Positions 27,375 through 37,298 of a DNA stretch of 64,000 nt are shown one piece after another (the first letter of the stretch is position 1; the number at the start of each line of letters is the position of its first letter). The position numbers and the translations under genes are program-made. The stretch is from NCBI GenBank assembly GCA_028551475.1, contig CM052356.1:13853884-13917883 (forward strand). Direction: 5' to 3'. This stretch comes from Casuarina equisetifolia (Eukaryota; Streptophyta; Magnoliopsida; Fagales; Casuarinaceae). Below the pieces are notes generated by a model. That model worked only from the letters and a program-made list of their open reading frames with translations. It had not been told where the DNA came from and searched no databases.

Positions 27375-30300
27375 ATGTTGACAAGATGGGGCAGAAGTAT
27401 CACCAATCTCTCGAGAGTAGGATTGCAGAACTACTTGATTTTTGGAAACGATTTCAATCTGGTTTTGCACCGTAGCTATGCCAAGGTTGCTGCACCTGCC
27501 ACTGATTCCGTGGAGAAAGCTCTTCCGAGTGAATCGGCGGTATGAATAAGGGATTACAAGGGTTGAAGTTTTCAGAATGTGTTCGCTGGAGTTTGCATTC
27601 GGGTAGCAGTAGTAATCATCAGTTACAATTTGGAATTGGTTTATAAGGAATACTCTTGTTTAGTAGATCATGAGGAATTGGATCTTTTACTTGGGAATCT
27701 GTTATCTGGGGTTGTCTTTGTTCCTGCTCATAGTTCATATAGCTTCTCCTCTTTCTTCATTTTCTTTTTCGCTCTATTATTTACCGATAATCATATATCT
27801 ATTATTTACTGAAAACAATGCGCACGGCTTGAGGTTCCTTCCATAAACATGTCATCTTGTATGGAGTATCATGTACTAACATGTACTACTGCTAGACATT
27901 TCCATTCTTACCTTTAATGACATCTGCCTACTTAGATTGACACTGAAAGTCAAAGTGACTCTGTTCAGCAGGTTAACTTAGATAGAATGTTTTGGTCTAA
28001 GCCCTCCTCATTGGCTATAGCCCAGGACTCTCCTCTGAGAGTTGAAGAACCAGACTATCAAGGCATTAAGCGTTTTATCCTCAAGCTGATGCTGTTTTAT
28101 AGTAAACAAAGCAAGTCCATTCGTGGGGCAAATGTAGTGTACAGGAGAATCATTTCACAAGTTGATAAACCTCTTATTTATGAAGGTAATTCCTTCATCA
28201 TTTTATTGTTTGAGATAAGAATAATATTAGACTTGTTTATATATATATATATGTTCTTTTCTCGCTCCCATGTTTTTCTTTGGTAGCCACACTTGATATT
28301 TTTTTGGAGGTTAGGGGGGAGGGTGGGAGTTGATGGGAATTCTCTCATTCTTTGGGAGAAATGAATCTGCCAGTATTCTACAACTTACTGCATTTGGCTT
28401 TTCTATAATATGTTCCTGTTGAAAAACAATGAAGTCAGTGGTTTATAAGGTTATTTAGGAAATGAAAACTAGTAAAGCTCTTGCACAAAATGGTACATTG
28501 GCTGAATATTGTGTCTTCTACAGTCATTTAAGATGAATTTTGGCTCGATATTGGTTCAGAAGATATGCCAATACTCTTCTAAAGATGCTTACCATTGTCA
28601 TTTCTGGGATATTGTTAGCTAACTATATCTATTTATACATGTGTGATTTACACTCTTCCCAAATGCTATTGAAATTTTCACAGATGTATTGGACAATCTA
28701 CTCTCTGTTCTTCTGTATGTATGGTAACCCATTAAAGAGAAGACTGACTTTCTGCCTTTTTTGTTCCAACCTTGATTAGAAAGACTTGAACCTTACGCCT
28801 CCTCTGATCCTCTCACCCATTCACCTTGCGTTCTGAGGCCCTGGAATACTACTTAATCGTTCCCTTCATTCCAAGTGTTCTGCATGAAGTTAGAAGGATA
28901 GGTTTTTCAGTGTTGCTCTGGAAAAACAGCATGTCTTTTTTGTGGTAATCATTCGACAGTTAGGATTCATCCATTAATCTTGTTCTGTGTATAAAATTTC
29001 TTCTTTCCTTGAGCAATTAAGCTGCTGAAGAAGTCTTTGTTTCTCTCTTTTCTCTCTCTCTCTCTCTCTCTCTTTTTGGCTGTTTTGTGATTGTTATGCA
29101 TTAATTTAACCCTTCCACCCTCACACCAAAGCAGAAGCATATATCTACATACTACTTGCATCCATTTTCAAACAAAAATATACACATACGTAGTTGTGAA
29201 GAGCCAACTTATTTTTTAAACTGGGTTTATGGGTTTATGGGTTTATACGCTGTTAGTCTTCTGGATTAAATATAGGGATATATGAAACTAGATATTAGTT
29301 ACTCGTGCTTATTTCTCTATATGTTCTGAAGGAAGTTAAGCAAGCGCAAAATGTTCTAGGGATCAGAATTATCAAACTAAGGTTTGATTATAAATGACAT
29401 TATGGTTCAACTAACCCATCAGACTTGTTCTATTATACTCAAATGAGGTTTCTGGCTATGCACACCTTGCTGGGGAAATCTGAGAAAATCCATTGCGATT
29501 CCAAATTTGACTGTATGGAGAGTTTTGTTGCCATATTTGATCAGAAATTGACTCCACTGACAATGTGGTAATGTCTTTTAGTGTCTGCTAACTATGTTGA
29601 CATTTCTATGTTGATCTAACCTCCTAACAGTGTTGACATTTCTGTAATGACGTAGTTTAAAATCTTTCATGTGCAGTATTCAACTTGGAGAAAACATTCA
29701 AAACGACATTTTCTTTACTTGTACTCCACATGTGGCTTTGCTTACGTCGCTTTAGAGAAGATGGAAAGGAAGGTGTTGAGTTTGGTCAGTACTTGTATGA
29801 GATTTACAATCATGATGTGGAGATGAGAGTTTCTAAGGCTGGGGTATGTGATGGATACTTTTATGGTCATTTTTTCTCTACTTTGGAATCTAGCATTGTT
29901 TGCACTCTTTGCTTCTGTGGATTTTATGATCTTGGTTTCTAAAACCGCTTTCATTTGATATCTTCCGAAAATTGAAAAGTAATTTTTCATTTGGTTAGAA
30001 AAGAGTGGGAAAAAAACAAAAATTGCAAAAATTGCAAGGAATTGCTTGCATACAAGGTTTTTGCAGATGAAAACGTGGCATGATATCAGCATCTATTTTC
30101 TCTGTGTCAGTGCTGTTTAGTTCATTTTTTTGTCTTGGGGCTAATGTTATATGAACTGCATGGGTGAAAAGCTCCTGACTCAGGCAGCATTTGAACATAT
30201 GTACGGACAAACATGAAGTCTTTTATTTATGATGTGGGCATATTGATTATTTGTCTTTTAAATGGCAGGTTAACTTATTGTTGACGAGATGGATGAAGGA

Positions 30301-31672
30301 TTTGGAGAAGATTTTCTATGGAAATGTGGTTGCCTATGATTCTGCAATTCTTCCAGAAGCCGGATCAGATGACTTGCCAAAAGTGATTTGGAGGTTACAC
30401 TTAAATATGCTTCTTTATTCTGGCAAAGCTTACTTAATCTTTATTTTGTTACCGTTCAATGGTATTTTCTACCTTTCTTGGGGAGTTGGGAAGGACTTTG
30501 GTGGAGCCATTAGTTCGTTTATATTTGTTTCTTGTTTATACATTATCATTCATGCAAAAGAAAGAAAGAAAGGGAAAAAAGAAAGAAAGGAAAAAAAAAA
30601 ACGAATAACTTTGATAACATCGTTGTTGGTTAACAGTTCTGTTTTCAGACAACTTGAGGAATGCATATTGGAGCACTAATACTTTTGTCCCTGGGTCCTG
30701 ACTCAGTTGCAAATTACCCTAGTTTCTTTCCTCAACTGTCTTTGCATTTTTAAATATAAATAAGTTGCATATATACATATATATATACATATATATGTAT
30801 ATATATATGCACTCCTGCCTTAGGGTAATTCATTTTTCAATGACTCTTATTTGCGGCTGTTAAAAGAAAAATATAAAAAATAAAAAGAAACCCAGATGAT
30901 AACATTGCTAAAAATAGATTTGATTCTCCTCTTCCTTTCCTAACCTGGCCTCAGTACGTCTCTCTTTTGCCCTTTCTGCTCTAGGGGAGAGGATTGATCT
31001 ATGTTTTCTGGGTATCATGAATGGTAACTTGGAGGTTTATATGAGATTCCTAAATGTATCATAGTTTAACGCTACATACTTAAATGGAGATTTGTTGCAC
31101 TGATTCATTATTTTAGTAACTTGTAAATAGCTATTGAAACCTAATTTGCCGTAAGTGATACAATTTTCTGATGTTGGGTGCTTTATTTGCTCTTCTTAAC
31201 AGTTGGAACTGGTGCTTGTTTGTGTTGCAGGAATATATTTTCTGACGATAGTTCTTCTGAACCAAATGATGCTGCATCACGAGCAGTCCAGGCATGCCCT
31301 CATTTTCATTTTCACTTCTGTGGTTGACGTTCATGCAAAAGACATTGTCTTGGTCCATTAAATTTATTGGGAGATAACGCCATAGAAAATGTGTGATTGT
31401 CCAAGTTGAAGCAGGTTAGAATTGTCTCCTTTTTGAGCTTTAATATAAGGCAAATAATAAAACCCTTACCATAGTGGAGAAAATTCATGTAATGATTGCT
31501 GATCTCAAGAAGAACATGGTAAAGAGTTTTTTCATTCATAGATCTGCTGCAACTTTCACAGCAGTTGCGTACATTGTCTAGCGTCGTGTATATGTTTCTC
31601 AGTGAAAGGAGACTCTTAAGAAAATTATTTTTCTGTCTTGACTCCATAAGTTTTGCCTCTTTTCTTCTTTCA

Positions 31673-31706
<34 letters not shown>

Positions 31707-32661
31707 TCTTGAAATTGTACCCTCTATATTTTGTTGTATGTTCATGCAATATTGTCCAGCCTTTCTCTGTTCTGTATTAAGGTCATACCCCGAGTAAGTT
31801 TTGAATACATCTGCAGGCAATGGCAAGGTATGCTCGACGGGAAGTTGGCTGCCTGTCTTTAACAGGTAGATTACCTTTATAGATACATTAATATATTTGT
31901 GTATTTATGTATCTCCCTTGTGTGGTACAAGAATTGATTTTACGGAATCAAAAGTACAATAGTATATGCAAGTAATGAAGCCGGCTCAATTAATCTATAC
32001 AATAATATCTTCCTGACACACGGAAGATTCAATTTCACGTTTCCATTCTTTTCATTGCCTTATTATAAATGGAAAAGAAAAGGTGGTGGGGCTAGAAGTA
32101 GATTGCAATTTACTTAGTATCTTGTGTTGCTTAATCATTTACTGGAAAGGACAGCTAAACTCGTTGACCAACCAACTTGGCCCATTGCAAGGGTGTTAAG
32201 AATATACTTTTGAAGCATCTTTGCAGAATTACAAAATGCGTACTCAGACAGACGCAGATATCAGTTGTAGTATATTACATCAATCTTCATCCCATTTGTC
32301 ACCACAGTTCATAGTCATATGCAATTTTTTCACTTCTGGATTTATTACTAGTCTCTTTTTTAAAAATGAAAAAAGAAAAAAAGAAGAGGACAAATGCTCG
32401 GAATGAACTAAACAGTTTTAACTTTCCACTCTTTGTTTAGTGTATGATAAGTCTGTTTCCTATTTGGAGCTTGGTATTTCATATATTTGAATACATAATT
32501 GTATCAAACTGCACTAGCATTTTGGATCTTTTCATTATTTTCCTAGTAAGCTTGACAAGTCTATGGAATTTGGATATGCAGACAAAGAAGCTATTCTCTC
32601 TGGCAACTTTATGTTTACATCGTTAGAAACTGAGAAGTTGAACTCGAAGGTGCACAGGTGA
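27375..32661 (+). CDS. UQCC1/CBP3-type ubiquinol-cytochrome c reductase assembly chaperone
   Basis: Seven coding exons: 27375-27539, 27936-28185, 29677-29843, 30269-30393, 31231-31291, 31817-31865 and 32582-32661 (TGA). They sum to 897 nt, giving 298 aa. A predicted leader intron (26934-27364) ends just before the ATG. The Arg-rich N-terminus (MLTRWGRSITNLSR ... HRSYAKVA) looks like a mitochondrial presequence. The rest matches the ubiquinol-cytochrome c chaperone domain: a TFSLLVLHMWLCLRRFRE core, then a YEIYNHDVEMRV segment, then a basic MARYARRE helix. Cbp3/UQCC1 binds newly made cytochrome b and promotes complex III assembly at the inner membrane. The intron 31292-31816 begins GC rather than GT. 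The stop lies inside a donor-like CAG|GTGAGG, so a further 3' intron is possible. Confidence 0.88.
29050..29072 (+). repeat. (CT)n microsatellite, UQCC1-like intron
   Basis: A CT dinucleotide run lies in the long intron 28186-29676. Comparable CT runs occur at about 31674-31706, and a (TA/CATA)n tract at about 30769-30809 within other introns of this gene. They explain several spurious Arg-Glu or Ser-Leu open frames. Confidence 0.8.
29223..29246 (+). repeat. (GGGTTTAT)3 telomere-like minisatellite
   Basis: Three perfect copies of GGGTTTAT lie in the intron 28186-29676. The unit differs from the plant telomere repeat (GGGTTTA) by one extra T. It is too short to be an interstitial telomere array. 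Confidence 0.75.
31292..31816 (+). other. GC-AG intron 5 of the UQCC1-like gene
   Basis: The exon ends GTCCAG and the intron opens GCATGC; the acceptor is CTGCAG before GCAATGGCAAGG. The join reads SRAVQ-AMARYARRE in frame, as the family needs. The donor hexamer is identical to that of UTP10 intron 29. Confidence 0.75.
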
Positions 32662-33234
32662 GGATTGATTGAACCATATCGGAACTTGCAATTTTAAAAG
32701 CACTTTCTACTGGAATATTCTATATAATTGTATTAAATCAACAGTTGTAAAGCCCCTGTCAAAAGGGGCCCATTGTCATTTTACTATTTCGTCTTTCTGA
32801 TCTGCAAGCAATTGAGTAAATAGATAGTGTGATGGATTCACTATTTGGAAACGCTTCGATAAGTACCCCTGGAAAAATTTTGTTCATGTCAGTCTCAATA
32901 AATTATCAGTTGTGATAGCCCCTCTTCTCATCTATTAACCCATTTTGAGTTTCCGTGCGTTCTTTAAATGCTCTTCTTCGTTGCATATCCATAATCCGAC
33001 TGAATTTTTTAGGAGGAACCGTGAACAAAAAGATGAGCCAACTAAGAGAATTCTAGAAGTAAACGTGACCTAATGCAAGTTCAATAGAGGGAAATGCTGA
33101 AGTATAATGTGACTATGGGACGAGGTAAAGTTTATAAGAATTGTTATTGCCAAAAGAGAAGGGAAAGTGTGTTGTTGTATTCATCACAACAGTTATACAT
33201 CGAGGCGATAAAGCTTCCATTATGAGTTCCCCTA
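32662..33234. other. Intergenic, UQCC1-like 3' region
   Basis: The 3' UTR of the UQCC1-like gene runs into non-coding DNA up to the subtilase relic. Nothing further is recognised. Confidence 0.5.
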
Positions 33235-35178
33235 TCAGTGCTGCTTTTGGGGTTTCGCAGTAACACTTCCCGGTGCCGATTCCGTTGTTTGGTGGGAGGG
33301 ATTGTGGGGAAATGCCGATGGGAGGACTGTGTAAACTACAACTGGGGTTCTCACCGTATGGGTGCCATTATCCCAAGTTATCGAGCTTGATCTGATCGGT
33401 ACCTGAGTTACATGGGATCCTCTAACCTTTACAATGAATCTTTTCTCCTCTCCACCCGAGAATGAAAGCAATAACGGTTCCACCGAAACGTTGAGAGGAT
33501 TTGCTGCATGGACGCTTGCATAGCAGGTTGAGTTCGGCCAGCCTACGTTTGTGACTGTTCTACGGAAAGTACCCTCGAACTTGTGGCCCTCACTAATGGC
33601 TAATGAGAAGGAAGGATAGTTGAGATTTCCCCCCCGCCAGGTTTTGTGTTTTCACAAACGCTGCTATCACTGGCGACTAGTCTCAGTGTTGTGGTGTTGG
33701 AGCCTTGCTTGCAGAGGAAATCATTGAAGACCGGATCCATTAAACACCAGCCCAGGATCCACAGCCTTCACCGGGTTGAGGAGACCAGATCCATAAGCTA
33801 ATTCTCCTTCATTTTTATGCTTGTTTGACGGCTGTGGTCTTTATTGCTGATTTGATGGCTGCAGGAGTCCAATTTGGACGAGCAGCCTTAACGTGAGCTG
33901 CAGCTCCACTTGCACGAGGTAAAGACATTGAGGCTCCAAGGCTACGCAGTACCTAGTATTCCTGGTATCCCCTTTGTAAACTAAAGCGGGTCCATTGGGA
34001 GACCAAGCGGCAAGGATATTAACCCCCGGTACGGTGAGATCAGGCTGATCATGTTCAATTCAGAAGCTCAATTTTAGAAATTCAGAAGCAGTTCTCATGG
34101 AAAAAAGAAGAAAAGAAAAGAACAAAATTTTGTTTACCTTGAGAATGTCAGGGGACTAATTAGATTAGGCCTCTTGATTAAAAAAAGACAATATAGGGAT
34201 TTGTGACATCCTATTAAGATTGATTAAACAATTATGTTAGAGGGTATAATTATAATTGTTGAGCTTGGGATTATCTTCTTGTTATAATGGATTCTCTTAG
34301 CAATATCCAATTAGGATTTCTATTCTCTAATTGTAGTAGGTTTTTCTAGTAATATCTTATTAAAATTTTTTTGAGGTTTCTCTATAAATAAAAAAAGATA
34401 AAGAAATCTAATGAAAAAATATAAAGAGTCTCCTTGAGAGCTAATTATTGGAAATAACCTCTCTCACACATTTTAATTGATGAAAAACCCATAAAATGCC
34501 TACTTATTAAAAGAAAAAAGTATAAAAAATATTATAATAAAAAAAGACTACAAAAACGTGAGACATTATAGTGGTCCAAACTTCTTAAATATGTCTTGTC
34601 TACTTGTGTACATTCTTATGATTATGTATTCAATCTATACGTGAGTGGTGCACTTTGTTAAATTTCCTAATAAGTGGTATAAGAGTTTCTTGGATCCCAA
34701 CACATTCTCTATTTCCTTACTTACAAACATGGTAGTTTCTGGATTCCTAAGACGGTCATCATTGCCATTATCATCATTTTCATTTTCAAGTTAAAGGACA
34801 TAAGCTGTTAACATATTGACAAAAGTATGTAGTAGTTGATTTACTCGACAGATTTTATGTACTCCAGTACTCCAAAAACGTCTTCCTTATTGATGAGAGT
34901 CGTTGGCAGAGGGAAAGTAGTAGCTAAAGTTTGGCTAGGTGCACTGGGCATTATGACACGTATTCCATTGGCCATGGGAACACTGGGACCATTAGACCGC
35001 TTTTCGCATTGAACAATTTTACCCTTAACTTTTTGGGAGTCAGTGACCAGCATGAGCACCATCTTAAAGTAAGTGAGATGGAATTCGCAGAATAGTTTGC
35101 AGCATCTTCACCCCTTATCAAAGGAAATGAAGTTTCATTGAGCTCAAAGGTATTTGTCACGAAGCAAGAGAGAAGCAA
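33235..35178 (-). pseudogene. Cucumisin-like subtilisin protease pseudogene, split
   Basis: Two minus-strand blocks survive. The block 35178-34841 encodes part of the protease-associated region: NTFELNETSFPLIRGEDAA, then KVKGKIVQCE and TTFPLPTTLINKEDV. The block about 34053-33235 encodes PDLTVPGVNILAAWSPNG, a catalytic-Ser region, [57 protein letters not shown] and the Fn3-like C-terminus (SFSGGEEKRFIVKVRG ... VRTPVVVY). The usual GTSM(S/A)CPH motif reads GASMSLPR: the Ser is kept but its neighbours are lost. There are several frameshifts, one of them at a C7 run (33629-33635). The N-terminal propeptide, the Asp and His regions and the stretch between the blocks are absent. The family (S8 apoplastic protease) is clear and the gene is dead. 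Confidence 0.88.
34140..34700 (+). mobile_element. AT-rich, LTR-like insertion inside the subtilase pseudogene
   Basis: The gap between the two subtilase blocks holds AT-rich DNA with a TATA box (CTCTATAAATAAA, about 34380). About 300 bp further on, TGGTATAAGAGTTTCTTGG (about 34676) resembles a decayed tRNA-Met primer-binding site. This order (promoter, LTR end, PBS) suggests a solo or truncated LTR element on the plus strand. No coding region, clear termini or target-site duplication was seen, so the call is tentative. Confidence 0.35.
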
Positions 35179-35571
35179 GACAGAATTGAGAAATTTTTGT
35201 ATATTGCTTTCTTGAAGAAAAAGTATATAAGGTGCCTGTGTATTGCTTTGTTGAAGAAAAAGTATCTATGGTGCATGCTTTTATAATACAAAGATTGACT
35301 ATAATGAAAAATATATAAAGGAATGAAGGAAATATCTCTTTACCATAAGAAAAAATAATTTTTCAAATAAGCTATGCTATACGAAAAGATTATTAGATTA
35401 TATTAAGAAAATATAATAATAAATATACATGTGTATCTCTAACACTACTTTCAAGCTAATAGTTTGGGTGGTTTGTAATGGTCAATACGCAGAGCTAACG
35501 GTCGTTCAACAGATACATATGTTGCCATTGACAAAGTTGTTTTGTGGTCTTTATCTCTTTTGTCTTGCTTT

Positions 35572-36665
35572 GTAGTCTTGCTTCATTTTTTTATTTGATG
35601 TGGACAATATTGTGGTTGTGATTAGGCCTTTGCTAAACGGTGAAAAAGGGAACGTGGTTTTGAAGACTCCTAAAGGAAAAGTTGCTGGAAAGGTCATTAG
35701 TAAAGAACTGGAGGTAAGGAAGATACGAAAAGCAGAAGCAGCCAAAGCAATGCTAGTATGGAGTGAGCCAGAAATTGAAAGAATGGATTTTAAGTATGAT
35801 TTACCAATGTTGGATCATGAACCAAGTCCTTTCGGTGAGATATGCCAAAGGGAAGAGGCGCTAGCAATTGAAGTAGGCATTGATCCAGGATGAGGGGAAG
35901 CATTGTTTTTAGGTCAACTGTAAGCCAGGGCGGTAGATTGAATCATTTCGAGGGTTATGAGGAAGAGGAATTGAAACATGTGTCTATGAACTGAGGAAAG
36001 CAAAACTAGTAGCAATGGAGCAGAGGCATGGCTTGACGAGCAGGGCTGATTTGATGCTTCCTTCTATTGGGACAAGGAACACAGAGACTTGTTGGAAAAG
36101 CTTGATTCCTGCCAGCCTAAGGATTTTATGGAATTTTGGGACGAAAGGGAAGAGTTTATTAATGTTAGGAAGTAGTTGATGCCTCAAAGGCTGGCCCCTA
36201 CCCTAGAGAGCGTGTTTGCCAAGTACGGGGATGTCACTGTTGAAAACATTCATGTCTCCAAGAGTGACGAGGTTTCTGGTGGTCGTATTATGTCGGACTA
36301 TAGACAGCAGCATGTGCAAAACCAGGATTTTGGACATCTCCGAAGAGCAATTAATGAATTGGTGGAAGCAGTTGAAGGCCTTGCAATCTGTAGCGTTCAA
36401 GATTCAGTTTGCTCAGGATAATTTGAATAGAGTCGTGAATGCGAATGAATGTGTAAACGAAAACCTTTGTGATATTTGACGAGGAAATTAGCAAGAAATA
36501 TCAAGAATTTGAGGATCTTAAGGAAAATTTGGGGCATCTTAAGCTCAGAAAGAAGTATTTATCATTATCCTGGAAAAAGAAGTCGAGGTTAATCGAGGAG
36601 TGCTTGAGAGAGGCTGCATTTTCATTATGCGTCCCAACGCCTTGATGATTTGATGGCTGAAACTG
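35572..36665 (+). pseudogene. Decayed gene of unrecognised family with coiled-coil-like 3' part
   Basis: An open frame at 35600-35893 encodes a Lys/Glu-rich protein (IRPLLNGEKGNVVLKTPKGK, then a charged helix and HEPSPFGEICQREEALAIE) and then stops. Pieces continue in other frames: FYWDKEHRDLLEKLDS and DFMEFWDERKEFINVRK (about 36055-36174), LAPTLESVFAKYGDVTVENI (36176-36420), and EAVEGLQSVAFKIQFAQDNL (about 36365-36475). A charged helix EEISKKYQEFEDLKENLGHL with a basic continuation follows (about 36477-36640). The same reading direction and composition imply one former gene broken by frameshifts and stops. I do not recognise the family. Confidence 0.5.
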
Positions 36666-36751
36666 CCATGCGATGAAAACAGAAGCCACTTAAAAATGCC
36701 ATAAACTTTGTCACTTTTGTCTCCATACGTTTTAGAATCAAAGAAGAAAGG

Positions 36752-36799
36752 GGAGACAGAGGCAGAGACAGAGACAGAGACAGAGACAGAGACAGAGAC
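36752..36799 (+). repeat. (GAGACA)n microsatellite
   Basis: About seven GAGACA units, the first two varied, separate the coiled-coil relic from the acid phosphatase promoter. Confidence 0.85.
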
Positions 36800-36980
36800 T
36801 AGGGTAAGCGTATGCAACTTAGAAAAGATACCCGGAATGTTCCGTACACTTTCTTCGTTGTTTCTTGTTTACTATATTATATTAGATCTAGTTTTGGGTC
36901 GTCTTCTTTTTCCGAGCCCCCCAAATCATTCCTTAAAAACGAAATTCCTCTTTTCCATTCTTAATTCCTTCTGGCAGTGC

Positions 36981-37010
36981 GGTTCGGTTCGGTTCGGTTC
37001 GGTTCGGTTC
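36981..37010 (+). repeat. (GGTTC)6 array in the acid phosphatase promoter
   Basis: Six perfect GGTTC units lie about 290 bp upstream of the acid phosphatase ATG, likely in its proximal promoter or leader. A strand-specific G/T-rich pentamer array in such a place could vary in length between individuals. Confidence 0.85.
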
Positions 37011-37298
37011 TTCCTTTTCATTGGGTAAACAGGGGTCCCACAACCCGGAGGGGTTGACGTCGACTTTTCACATCCCGTGGTTAGCTTCGCTCGCACGTCA
37101 CCCTTCTGCCGCCCCCTCCCTCCTCCCTCCGTTTGGGAGAAGAGGTCACTGTTTCGGACAAGTTTTCTTTCCTCTCTTCTCTTCCCCTAAGAAAGGTCGA
37201 TTTGTCTTGTCTGTCAATCTCCCCTTCTGACAGGTTTTATAGTCATCGATTTCTCCCATTGGCTGAATCTTATTTCTCGTAATTGCGCGATTTCCTGC

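Noticed and set aside
29223-29246. Interstitial telomere array
   Set aside because: Only three units, and the unit is 8 bp rather than the 7-bp plant telomere repeat.
31599-31826. Arg-Glu-rich and Ser-Leu-rich open frames around 31.6-31.8 kb
   Set aside because: They are translations of a (CT)n microsatellite inside a UQCC1-like intron.
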